DNA of 34,475 bases from a virus. The notes under the pieces were generated by a model, which had not been told where the DNA came from, did not search any database, and was given only the letters and a program-made list of their open reading frames with translations. Every line of letters starts with the position of its first letter. Positions within the stretch are counted from its first letter, which is position 1. The stretch is taken from the IMG/VR virus record IMGVR_UViG_3300032053_000268, positions 1-34,475 of that record; one strand, given 5' to 3'. Made by a program: the position numbers and the translations under genes. This document shows positions 1 through 7,550 of the stretch, piece by piece.

Positions 1-2
1 CA

Positions 3-848
3 TTAAAATTATATCAAACTGCTTCTGCACCTTTGGCAATTCCAGTAACTGATTTTTTTGATATGGGTTTTCCATATCGTGTTCTGACTGAAACCTGTGA
101 TGGAGTATTGACTACAAACTGGGTAGATAATGGCTGGCCAAATGGAAGCTATCAAGGTCATGCTGCAGGAATGACAAGTGGTAGAATTTATCAATATGCA
201 TTTGCTACATATCTAAATTCTGGATGTAATTTATTAGCAAAAAATTTGATTCCTTCAAATTCTTATCTAATGTTTGAATATCAACATTGTCCTTGCTATA
301 ATATGAGTGGTGGATATTTTGGCAATAATGAAAGTGCTATTTATATTGTGAAATCAAATCCTACTTATGCAACTGCTTCCTATACTTTTAGGAGACCAGA
401 ATATGGTGTAGGAACAAATAGCTTTATTGCATTGATTCTAAGTGCTGGCCCTACGTTTACATTGATTCAAAGAATAAATGGAGTAGATACAATATTGAGC
501 GGATTTAGAGATGCTCATCATTCTGTATCTAATTCTCAAGGTATAGGTTTAATGGAAAATGAAAAATTAATTGTAGATTTTAGATCATATAAGATTTTAT
601 TTTTTATGAGAGGTATTAAGCAAATTGAAGTTTCCTTTGATCCTTCTATTGTTTCTTATTTTGGATCTTCTGTGCAAATAAATCTTCATCAAACAAATTA
701 TTCAGGAGATTCGTATAGTGAATATTATGATAATTTAAAAATATCTCATTCACAAACTGGAATTATTGCTCCACCAATGATTAGCTGTAACATATATCAG
801 ATGTCATCTATAATCGGCCGCGGCCATGTAGCAACGGCAACAATTTAA
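3..848 (+). CDS. Probable virion receptor-binding / fibre protein, C-terminal part (5'-truncated)
   Basis: The reading frame is open from the first codon in the window, so the gene starts upstream; the TTG at 33 is not a convincing start. About 281 residues are visible, ending at a TAA followed by the Shine-Dalgarno of the next gene. The sequence is rich in Tyr, Ser, Asn and Gly with alternating hydrophobic residues, as in an extracellular beta-sandwich. Near the C-terminus a YYDNLKIS-like strand resembles the last strand of lectin-like jelly-roll (LamG/concanavalin-type) domains. Its place directly upstream of a DUF2793 fibre-like protein suggests a tail or host-binding role. No catalytic motif is visible. 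The family was not recognised outright and the function is inferred from composition and context. Confidence 0.6.
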   Translation, partial: LKLYQTASAPLAIPVTDFFDMGFPYRVLTETCDGVLTTNWVDNGWPNGSYQGHAAGMTSGRIYQYAFATYLNSGCNLLAKNLIPSNSYLMFEYQHCPCYNMSGGYFGNNESAIYIVKSNPTYATASYTFRRPEYGVGTNSFIALILSAGPTFTLIQRINGVDTILSGFRDAHHSVSNSQGIGLMENEKLIVDFRSYKILFFMRGIKQIEVSFDPSIVSYFGSSVQINLHQTNYSGDSYSEYYDNLKISHSQTGIIAPPMISCNIYQMSSIIGRGHVATATI

Positions 849-860
849 AGGAGAATTCAA

Positions 861-1805
861 ATGGCAAATATTCTTGGAATAACAGAAATGACCGCGGCTC
901 AAGCTCAGAAGTATGTTACTGTAAATAACACTACAAAATATCTTACTACATTAATGACAGGTGCCCGTGATATCATTGCCGCTCTTCCAACTGGAATAGA
1001 AAATGCCTGCTGGATTATTGGCACTGCATTTACGCCATATACACAGTATCATATTTTGTTTTACTTTGGTGGTGCCTTTTATTCTATGGCTCCGGTTGAA
1101 GGTCTTGCTCTATGGGTATGGGATGAAAATTGCTTCTATGAATATACTGGCTCAATCTGGCAGAAGAGAACTCTTCCAACAATACCTGCAGCTGGCAACT
1201 GGAAAGTTTTTTATTCAAATGGTTCTGCAGTTATAACAGAACTTGGTCTTGGAACAACTGGGCAAGTACTGGTGGGACAAGGCGTAAGTGCTGCTCCTAT
1301 TTTTGGAAACCTAACAAATATGATTACAGCTGGCAACTGGAAAATATTTCATTCAAATGGCTCTGCAGTTGTAACTGAATTGACTTTACCAGCAGAAGGT
1401 CAGGTCTTAAAATCTGGTGGTGTTGCTGCAGCTCCTGCATTTGTTCCAGGTATTATTAGATTGGCTTCAGTTACAGTAGGAATGCAAACGGCAGATGGGA
1501 AGCAAACAATCTATACTGTTCCTACTGGATTAAAAATGATTCCTACTTATGTGGTGGTTCGTAACCCCACTGGTTCTTTGGCTGGTGGAACTGAGTATGA
1601 TTTTGGTGATGGAGCAAACTGCGATAACTGGAAGCAAAACGTTGACCTTTCAAGTATGACTGCTACTGATGACTGTAGAGTTATTTCAAACTTTGATGCA
1701 AATTTTAAACCCTATGATGCTGCTGATGTTTTTGGAATCAAAGGCATTACTGGATCCACTGGCGACTATAATGCAACCATTGAACTCTTTGGATACCTCT
1801 ATTGA
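861..1805 (+). CDS. DUF2793-containing tail fibre-like protein
   Basis: 314 residues, starting at an ATG after AGGAG. The N-terminal 105 residues match the DUF2793 pattern: a TAAQAQKYVTVN-type opening, then a WIIGTAFTP stretch, aromatic-rich strands and a YTGSIW-type end. This domain is common in phage tail and fibre proteins. A middle section holds two near-identical copies of about 42 residues beginning AGNWK and ending near AAP (residues about 112-195). The C-terminal 110 residues (YTVPTGLKMIPTYVVVRN and onward) look like a compact beta-rich fibre tip. The role is probably a structural fibre or adhesin component. Which step of adsorption it serves cannot be seen from sequence. Confidence 0.75.
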   Translation: MANILGITEMTAAQAQKYVTVNNTTKYLTTLMTGARDIIAALPTGIENACWIIGTAFTPYTQYHILFYFGGAFYSMAPVEGLALWVWDENCFYEYTGSIWQKRTLPTIPAAGNWKVFYSNGSAVITELGLGTTGQVLVGQGVSAAPIFGNLTNMITAGNWKIFHSNGSAVVTELTLPAEGQVLKSGGVAAAPAFVPGIIRLASVTVGMQTADGKQTIYTVPTGLKMIPTYVVVRNPTGSLAGGTEYDFGDGANCDNWKQNVDLSSMTATDDCRVISNFDANFKPYDAADVFGIKGITGSTGDYNATIELFGYLY

Positions 1806-1831
1806 TAGAGGAGGTGAAGAGGTGATTACAC

Positions 1832-2062
1832 ATGAACGACGGATGGGCGGAACTTGGAAAGGCGTTGATAGACGTGTTCAAACATCAACCGGGCGTATTG
1901 GCCCTAATGGTTGTAATTGGATTGCTGTTCTACCTTCTGATCAAAAGGGAAGTGCTTCTGAAGGAAATAATGACAGGGGCGAGGGAGGATTCAGACAGAA
2001 TTTCTCGAATGCTAACTTTATTGGAAGTACTGTCCCGTGTAAAAAATGGAGGACAGACATGA
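1832..2062 (+). CDS. Small membrane protein, holin-like candidate
   Basis: 76 residues. A soluble N-terminus of about 20 residues is followed by one strong transmembrane helix (about residues 20-37, GVLALMVVIGLLFYLLI), then a charged helical tail that could form a coiled coil. This size and layout are common among phage holin-like and BhlA-type small membrane proteins, but no diagnostic motif is present. GAGGTG-type Shine-Dalgarno sequences lie upstream. Its stop overlaps the start of the next gene as ATGA, indicating translational coupling. The location just after fibre genes and before other small membrane proteins fits a lysis cassette, although no endolysin was identified nearby. Confidence 0.6.
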   Translation: MNDGWAELGKALIDVFKHQPGVLALMVVIGLLFYLLIKREVLLKEIMTGAREDSDRISRMLTLLEVLSRVKNGGQT

Positions 2063-2316
2063 CAAAATTAAAAGAAAGATTATATTCATTTTTTCATCTT
2101 GCAGAAGAAAAGCGTCAATTGAACGAATTAAAAAATGAGCGCATTCATCAAGCAGATCGCCTTGAAAAAATAGTCAGGACAACAATAGTAAAAGCTGCAC
2201 TTGATGGTGAAGAAAAATGGTTTCTTCAATTAGTGGAAGAAGATCCAACTTGTGTATTGAGAGTAGTAGATGAATGTTCAAGTAAAAGAAAGGAGAAAAA
2301 TAATGATCAATTCTGA
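2059..2316 (+). CDS. Small charged helical protein, unknown function
   Basis: 85 residues from the ATG at 2059, preceded by GGAGG at about 2048 and overlapping the previous stop. The frame stays open upstream to 1669, but that part reads as a shadow of the neighbouring genes, and the ribosome binding site supports 2059. The protein is highly charged and helical (LAEEKRQLNELKNERIHQADRLEK), probably a short coiled coil, with no membrane segment. It ends inside the beginning of the next gene. Its cassette position between two membrane proteins suggests a partner role. No family was recognised. Confidence 0.6.
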   Translation: MTKLKERLYSFFHLAEEKRQLNELKNERIHQADRLEKIVRTTIVKAALDGEEKWFLQLVEEDPTCVLRVVDECSSKRKEKNNDQF

Positions 2317-2695
2317 TATCACATTTTATATATATTTTTTAGCTGTGTTTGTAAGTTTATTTGGGTTTTTTCTTTTTGGCTGGTGGTGGATAAGAATTGG
2401 CTCTGCAACAGATGTATATATTTATGTGTCATTAATATTTTTAACAAATGCTTTTTCAGATTCTATCGCACTGTATGCAAGATATTTGAGAAACATAGAT
2501 CCTTCGTGCATGACCATTTTCCACAATACTTATTTGTGGGATTTTAGAAGAATACCAGAATTGACTATTTTAATTATTTTCATAGTTAGAATGCTTATGA
2601 GAGTTAATGAAGTTTATAAACTTGAAAAAAGAGGCGAAGTAGTCATTGGGAAAAGGCAAGCAAACCTAAAATCAGAAAAGGAGAAAGAGTCATGA
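2303..2695 (+). CDS. Membrane protein with about three transmembrane segments
   Basis: 130 residues from the ATG at 2303, preceded by AAAGGAG. Hydrophobic stretches at about residues 5-28 (FYIYFLAVFVSLFGFFLFGW), 37-55 and 85-100 predict about three membrane passes, and the C-terminus is basic and cytoplasmic-looking. The stop overlaps the next start as ATGA. It belongs to the small-gene cassette that also contains a single-pass protein and a lipoprotein. It could be a holin or another inner-membrane factor; no signature residues decide this. Confidence 0.6.
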   Translation: MINSDITFYIYFLAVFVSLFGFFLFGWWWIRIGSATDVYIYVSLIFLTNAFSDSIALYARYLRNIDPSCMTIFHNTYLWDFRRIPELTILIIFIVRMLMRVNEVYKLEKRGEVVIGKRQANLKSEKEKES

Positions 2696-3165
2696 AAAAA
2701 GGTCTGTTCATCGTAGTTATCGGGATCATTGCTTCTGGATTTATTTTTGGCTGCGCTCTGAAGGGTGTAAAATCACCGGCTACTCCGGTAACTGTCTGCG
2801 ATTCATTTCCTGGAGACAGTTTGATAGAAAAATATATCCCTGATCTGAGAACAGCAAATACTATCATCAAACTTTCTATCTATGAAATCAGTAAGCTTGA
2901 TCAGGTAAAAAAGAAAGACATCGTAAAGATCCTTGATGAAGTTGAAAACCTTGCAAACTCGAGTACTACCTACAATCAAATGTTTGTCTATCTGATGTCA
3001 AAAATTAAATACATTAGAGAAAATATGGGTGCAGAGATAGTGATTGCTGGTGATGATCTTATAGCTTTCCAGGATGTAGCTACACCCATTAGTCCGAAAG
3101 ACATTTGTTACATTAAGTATCAGGTCAAAGAGGATAGAGATAAAGTTTTGCCATGGATTAAATAA
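2692..3165 (+). CDS. Predicted lipoprotein
   Basis: 157 residues. A classical lipoprotein leader is visible: MKK followed by about 15 hydrophobic residues and FIFGC, with Cys21 as the expected acylated residue (Phe two positions before Cys is a little unusual). The mature part is polar and helical, with no enzyme motif. The start overlaps the preceding stop. A phage lipoprotein next to small membrane proteins could be an outer-membrane spanin or an exclusion lipoprotein. It is longer than typical o-spanins and no Rz-like partner with the usual coiled coil is obvious, so neither label is assigned. Confidence 0.65.
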   Translation: MKKGLFIVVIGIIASGFIFGCALKGVKSPATPVTVCDSFPGDSLIEKYIPDLRTANTIIKLSIYEISKLDQVKKKDIVKILDEVENLANSSTTYNQMFVYLMSKIKYIRENMGAEIVIAGDDLIAFQDVATPISPKDICYIKYQVKEDRDKVLPWIK

Positions 3166-3187
3166 GACCTTCAACTGATGATTAAAT

Positions 3188-3225
3188 AACTTCACCTCTG
3201 ACTTCTCTCAATCAGAGGTGAAGTT
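3188..3225 (+). repeat. 14-bp perfect inverted repeat (3'-UTR stem-loop)
   Basis: Arms 3188-3201 and 3212-3225 are perfectly complementary with a 10-nt loop. The hairpin lies 23 bases after the lipoprotein stop. On the + strand it is followed by a few A's rather than a T-run, so it is not a canonical intrinsic terminator. It may protect the mRNA 3' end or act as a weak terminator. Confidence 0.6.
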
Positions 3226-3266
3226 AAAAATCAACATACACAGGGCAGTAAAGGCAGAAAAAAGAG

Positions 3267-3377
3267 ATGAACCTTCTACAGATTGTAAAACCTGGAAAAT
3301 TAGGACTAACAGGTTCTCTTTCTTCTTCCTCTACTAACTGGAATCTGATAAAGTTATATCAAGTGGAAGAGGTTTAA
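3267..3377 (+). CDS. Possible 36-residue small protein
   Basis: An ATG at 3267 opens 36 codons ending in TAA at 3377, two bases before the next gene's start. Only a weak purine-rich sequence (AAAAAAGAG) precedes it. The peptide has a Ser-rich middle and an aliphatic/aromatic C-terminus (NWNLIKLYQVEEV), with no family match. It may simply be untranslated leader for the following gene, whose Shine-Dalgarno lies in its last codons. Low confidence. Confidence 0.25.
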   Translation: MNLLQIVKPGKLGLTGSLSSSSTNWNLIKLYQVEEV

Positions 3378-3379
3378 AA

Positions 3380-3823
3380 ATGGCAAAGCTCAGATACAAA
3401 ACAGGATATAAATATCAACTTGTAAATGACTTAATTGTTCAAACCGATATTTTTCCAGATATAGATATTGAAACTGAATTTCTTGGTTTAACAAGGTCTG
3501 GCATTCTTACAATTCGCCATGGCTACGCCTGGGATGGCCCGAGTGGTCCTACCTTCGACACAACAAATTTTATGCGCGGATCTTGCGCACATGATGCCCT
3601 TGCCCAACTTGTCCGAGATTACTATCTGGACAAAAAATGGTTTACTAAAATAAATCTCACATTGAAAAGATTATGCCTTGAAGATGGGATGTGGAAGATC
3701 AGGGCGCTTTGGGTTTTTATTGGAGTAGAATATCTTACTGATAAAAAATGGTGCTGCCCTGGCTGTGATGGTGGAAAGAAGTTGATGGAAGTTCCTGATG
3801 ACAATAGATTGATTATACTTTAA
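3380..3823 (+). CDS. DUF1353-like phage protein
   Basis: 147 residues from the ATG at 3380, with GGAAGAGG upstream. The central motif GYAWDGPSGPT followed by RGSCAHDALAQL resembles the core of DUF1353 proteins (a Trp/Asp-Gly turn, then a conserved His-Asp pair before a helix). These occur frequently in phages near head, tail or lysis genes. Three cysteines near the C-terminus (WCCPGCDGG) could bind a metal. The biochemical function of DUF1353 is not established. The placement here between membrane proteins and the portal gene adds no specific clue. Confidence 0.6.
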   Translation: MAKLRYKTGYKYQLVNDLIVQTDIFPDIDIETEFLGLTRSGILTIRHGYAWDGPSGPTFDTTNFMRGSCAHDALAQLVRDYYLDKKWFTKINLTLKRLCLEDGMWKIRALWVFIGVEYLTDKKWCCPGCDGGKKLMEVPDDNRLIIL

Positions 3824-3835
3824 AAGGAAACCTCA

Positions 3836-3988
3836 ATGGAAACTTTGCCAGTTCAAATTTGGGAAATGATAAAGTGGTGCGGAATCATCTCATGTATTGG
3901 CTTCTGGCTTATCCTTATTGCCAGATGGGCATATAAATTTTTCTTTGAAAATATTGAGCCAAAAAAGGAGCCATTGAAAAATGAATAG
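3836..3988 (+). CDS. 50-residue single-pass membrane protein
   Basis: A small gene with an AAAGGAAA Shine-Dalgarno, ATG at 3836 and TAG at 3988, overlapping the portal start by 8 bases. Residues about 14-30 (KWCGIISCIGFWLILIAR) form one transmembrane helix, followed by an aromatic and then a lysine/glutamate-rich tail. The tight overlap with the portal gene indicates co-translation. Function unknown; a lysis or membrane-anchoring role is possible. Confidence 0.6.
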   Translation: METLPVQIWEMIKWCGIISCIGFWLILIARWAYKFFFENIEPKKEPLKNE

Positions 3989-6083
3989 AGCAGCTATGAT
4001 TGGCAACTTTGTGAAAGAAGTTATTCGGAAAGGTGCCATTGATGATGTCTTTCTTAGAAATAGGCCGGCTCCTTGGGATGATGAAAACCTTGATCGGCTC
4101 TATGAAAAGTCTGATCTGGTTTACATCTGTATTTCCACAACTGCAAGAGCCATTTCTCAAATTCCATTAATTTTCCTACAAAAAAATAAAAAGAATAAAT
4201 GGGAAAAGGTTCCCGAAGAGGATCCTCGCTATTCGCTTCTTCACCGTCCAAACTATATGATGGATATGGCTTCATTTGTAGAAGCTACAGTCAGTTGGCT
4301 TCTGCTTGATGGAAACATATACTACATTCCATGGCCTCTGCAACATCTAAATCCTACTGGACTTCCAGATTCGATGTGGCCTGTTGCCCACAGATATATG
4401 AAGGCTGTAAAAGGTTCCTCTGGAAACCTAATAGGATGGAACTACAACCCAGATGGGAAGACAAATATTGCAATCCCATTATCAAGTACCTGTCACATTT
4501 TCTTCTGGAATCCATATGACCCAATCGTGGGTTTTGCTCCATCAAGTGCTGGAAAAATTGCAATCACAACAGATTATAAGGCAGCTAAGTTCAATCAACT
4601 TTTCTTTAAACAAGGAACTTCAATTGGTGGCGTTGTTTCTACAGATGCAGATTTGACTTCAGAACAAGTCTTTCAGATTCAAGGTGAAATAGATAAAAAG
4701 TATGCTGGCATTGAAAAGAGCCATAAGCTTCTTGTTCTTTATGGCGGCTTGAAATATACAGCTACATCACCGACTCACAAAGACATGATGTGGAATAAAC
4801 TTCGTGACATGGACAAGGAAAGAATCCTCCAAATCTATGGCATGAAAAAGAGCATCATCAGCGTGACCGACGATGTGAACTATGCTACATCAAGAGAGCA
4901 AAGAAAATCTTGGTGGCAAGATACAAACTTGCCAATCATGAAAATGATCTGCTCTGCTCTGAATTTTACCTACTTCCAAAATGAGCAAATAAAGATAGCA
5001 TTTGACATTTCAAAGGTGGAAGCTTTACAAGAAGCTTTTTCTGAAAAGGTAGATACTGCAGAAAAACTTGTGAAGATGGGATTCACTCCAAATGAAGTCA
5101 ACGAAAAACTTGAACTTGGCTTCATGGATGCTACTTGGCGCAACTACATCTTTGTTCCTGGAAACTACATTGCAATTGGTCCTGATACAGAACTTCCTCA
5201 AGCTCCAGATCCTGATGCCACTGAAGAAACACCTACAGAAACACCTCCTGAAAATAATGATTCAGAAGATACTGAAGAAGATTTGATTGAAGGTGAAGAT
5301 CTTCTTTCTGCAGAAAAAGCAGAGCCATTTGTACTTACACAGAGTACTTCCGAACTTGAAGGTCTATCTGAAAAACCTTTTAATAAATTGAAGCTTGAAG
5401 CGAAAGCTATTTATGAAGCTGTTGGAAGAGTAGGAATAGAAACCATTTCAGGAGAAATAGGCGTAGCATTTGATCCAGAATGGATGGCACGACCTGAAGC
5501 TGTGGCCTTTATAGAAAGGAAGCTGATTCAGCTTACTGGAATGGATGGAATCAGGAGACCAGTTACGAGCAGGTTAAATAAGGAAATACAAGTTGGCCTT
5601 GAAAAAGGTGAGAACATTTCAGAAATTGCGGCAAGAATTAAAAAGGTTTTCCAATTTACTGGAAACCGTGCAAAGATGATTGCTCGCACAGAATCGTACG
5701 GGGCACTTAACTTTTCAAGGAACAGTGCATTGAAGGATAGTCCGTTTGATGAAAAAAGATGGGTGACTTCACTTGATGAAAAAGTAAGAGGCAGTCATCA
5801 GGCGATGGCTGGCATGGTTATAAAGACAACGGAATTCTGGGACGTCAATGGATCTATTCTGCAATACCCAGGTGATCCTTCTGGTGCTGCAAAAGAAGTT
5901 ATCAATTGCCGCTGCATCGAAATTCCTTTAATTGGAAAGAAAGTTATTGGTGAAGGTTCCTGGAAAGAAGTTATCAGAAAGGTCAATCCGCTCGAAAAGA
6001 AATTTGAAAGCAAGATCCGAAGAGCTTTCTTTGAATTTAGAGTTGCAGTGCTCTATTGGTTATATGATCAACAAAAAAGATAA
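3981..6083 (+). CDS. Portal protein fused to MuF-type head morphogenesis domain
   Basis: 700 residues. Residues about 25-420 follow the HK97-type phage portal pattern: a CISTTARAISQIPL-like early helix, LLLDGNIYYIPW, the APSSAGKIAI region and a later stem section. An acidic, proline/threonine-rich linker follows (about 415-450). Residues about 480-650 match the Mu gpF-like minor head protein domain, with IARTE near 567, RWVTSLDEKVRGSHQAMAG near 593-612 and an INCRC cysteine pair near 640. The portal forms the dodecameric DNA gateway and MuF proteins are minor head components. Here both are one polypeptide. The gene precedes protease and capsid genes in normal head-module order. The large terminase must lie outside the window. 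Confidence 0.93.
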   Translation: MNRAAMIGNFVKEVIRKGAIDDVFLRNRPAPWDDENLDRLYEKSDLVYICISTTARAISQIPLIFLQKNKKNKWEKVPEEDPRYSLLHRPNYMMDMASFVEATVSWLLLDGNIYYIPWPLQHLNPTGLPDSMWPVAHRYMKAVKGSSGNLIGWNYNPDGKTNIAIPLSSTCHIFFWNPYDPIVGFAPSSAGKIAITTDYKAAKFNQLFFKQGTSIGGVVSTDADLTSEQVFQIQGEIDKKYAGIEKSHKLLVLYGGLKYTATSPTHKDMMWNKLRDMDKERILQIYGMKKSIISVTDDVNYATSREQRKSWWQDTNLPIMKMICSALNFTYFQNEQIKIAFDISKVEALQEAFSEKVDTAEKLVKMGFTPNEVNEKLELGFMDATWRNYIFVPGNYIAIGPDTELPQAPDPDATEETPTETPPENNDSEDTEEDLIEGEDLLSAEKAEPFVLTQSTSELEGLSEKPFNKLKLEAKAIYEAVGRVGIETISGEIGVAFDPEWMARPEAVAFIERKLIQLTGMDGIRRPVTSRLNKEIQVGLEKGENISEIAARIKKVFQFTGNRAKMIARTESYGALNFSRNSALKDSPFDEKRWVTSLDEKVRGSHQAMAGMVIKTTEFWDVNGSILQYPGDPSGAAKEVINCRCIEIPLIGKKVIGEGSWKEVIRKVNPLEKKFESKIRRAFFEFRVAVLYWLYDQQKR

Positions 6084-6097
6084 GGAAGGAGAAAAAG

Positions 6098-7522
6098 ATG
6101 GCCTACATTCTGAAAAATTCTGATGGAAGTGAAATCAAGCACAATGGGAAATCGGTACTTGGCTGCGACTACAGCGGGGTAGTTAAAGCTGTCAACCTTG
6201 AAAAAAGACTTTTGACAATTGTGGGAACAGATGAAACTGTAGATCGTTATGGCGATATCGTTCGCGTCAAGGGCTGGTCACTGGAAAACTATATCAAAAA
6301 TCCTGTTTTTCTTTGGGCGCATGACTACCGACATGTTCCTATCGGGGCGGCTGTGAAGGTAGTCCGTAAGTCAAATCCAAAGAGGATGATTTTCACCAAT
6401 AGGTTTCCAACCGAAGGTGTCTGGCCCTTTGCAGATATGATCCTTCAGCTTTTCAACGAGAAGATCCTGAACGCTTCTTCCGTTGGCTTCATTCCTTTTT
6501 CTTGGGAAGATCTCGTTACTGAGATGGAAATTCCCAAAGGAAAGGAAAAAGAAAAGAAGGAAATTCATGGGCGAGAATTTACTTTCCAAGAACTACTCGA
6601 ACTTAGTGCAGTTCCAGTTCCTGCAAATCCTTCGGCAGTTCAGGAAATGTTTGATCAAGTGAAATCCTTCAGCGCAGCCAAGTTTGGAATTGTAGGTGAA
6701 AAGCTTTTCAATAATTTCACTGGCAAAGAAATTATAGAAGAAGGAATGGAGAACGTCAAGGACGAACTGAATGACGTTATGCAGAAAGGTTTGAAGTATG
6801 AAGAAGAAACCTCTGCAATGATCCAGGTGCCTTTCAATTTTAAGAGCGAAGCTGATTGTAGCGGCATGTGCGACATCGACGCTTCTGAAGTTATGGAAGA
6901 AAAGCCCTATGCAAACGAACATGCTTGTAGGCTTGAGGACCCTGCAAAGTTTGAGAAGTTTGCGCGCAAAAATTGCGATCAGAAGCATGAAGGAAAATGC
7001 ATCGACGTTATTTTCGGAATCAAGGGTGGCAAGACTTCTATCCAGGCCCTTCGGTACCCGAAGGATAGCTGGACCGCCGCTGCGGCAAGGAATCACTGTG
7101 CCGGGCGAGGCGGAAAGTTTGAAGCCGCTGCCCAGAGCGATGCCTTCACTTCTGAACTGCTGATTTTTGTAGAAAATCTTGGGAAGCAAGTTTCGGATCT
7201 TGGAAAATTTTTGAAGAGCAACAAATCGGAAGATTCTGAAGTCGTCCAGCCCGAGGAAGTCAAAGGAGATCCGTCGGCTGAATCTGCAAATCCTTCAGTT
7301 CCTGGTGATGAAGTTCCGCCTACTGAAAAAGAAGCAGATGAGGCAACGACGCTCTACGACGAACTCCTCGAAAAGGATGCAGACGCAGAATACATTCCAC
7401 CTCGGCAAGCGGTAGTCACTGTAAACTTGAAACCTAAAAAGAAATTTTCGACCAAGAAACTGATTAAGGTAGCAAATCTCATTCAGCAGATCGGGAAAAC
7501 TCTCGACACTGCGAAGAGATAA
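6098..7522 (+). CDS. HK97-family prohead protease with long C-terminal extension
   Basis: 474 residues, starting after GGAAGGAG. The first 200 residues are a typical prohead serine protease (peptidase family U35): VDRYGDIV, WSLENYIKNPVFLWAHDY with the likely catalytic His75, NASSVGF with the likely nucleophile Ser128, and ELSAVPVPANPSA. It would cleave the capsid N-terminal delta domain during maturation. An extension follows. Residues about 270-350 contain NEHACRL, four or five cysteines, and YPKDSWTAAAARNHCAGRGGKF, a small domain I have seen downstream of such proteases but cannot name functionally. The acidic, proline-rich tail could act as scaffold. No separate scaffold gene is present before the capsid gene. 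Confidence 0.9.
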   Translation: MAYILKNSDGSEIKHNGKSVLGCDYSGVVKAVNLEKRLLTIVGTDETVDRYGDIVRVKGWSLENYIKNPVFLWAHDYRHVPIGAAVKVVRKSNPKRMIFTNRFPTEGVWPFADMILQLFNEKILNASSVGFIPFSWEDLVTEMEIPKGKEKEKKEIHGREFTFQELLELSAVPVPANPSAVQEMFDQVKSFSAAKFGIVGEKLFNNFTGKEIIEEGMENVKDELNDVMQKGLKYEEETSAMIQVPFNFKSEADCSGMCDIDASEVMEEKPYANEHACRLEDPAKFEKFARKNCDQKHEGKCIDVIFGIKGGKTSIQALRYPKDSWTAAAARNHCAGRGGKFEAAAQSDAFTSELLIFVENLGKQVSDLGKFLKSNKSEDSEVVQPEEVKGDPSAESANPSVPGDEVPPTEKEADEATTLYDELLEKDADAEYIPPRQAVVTVNLKPKKKFSTKKLIKVANLIQQIGKTLDTAKR

Positions 7523-7550
7523 AATCTAAATTCTAAAGGAGATTTCAAAA

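Noticed and set aside
1669-2058. Long open frame upstream of the 2059 gene, with a GTG at 1821 after GAGGAGGTGAAGAG
   Set aside because: It overlaps the convincing single-pass membrane protein and the end of the fibre-like gene in another frame, its translation looks random, and the ATG at 2059 has its own ribosome binding site.
6593-7189. 198-codon antisense open frame over the protease gene
   Set aside because: Shadow of a real gene; no initiation signal, no domain.
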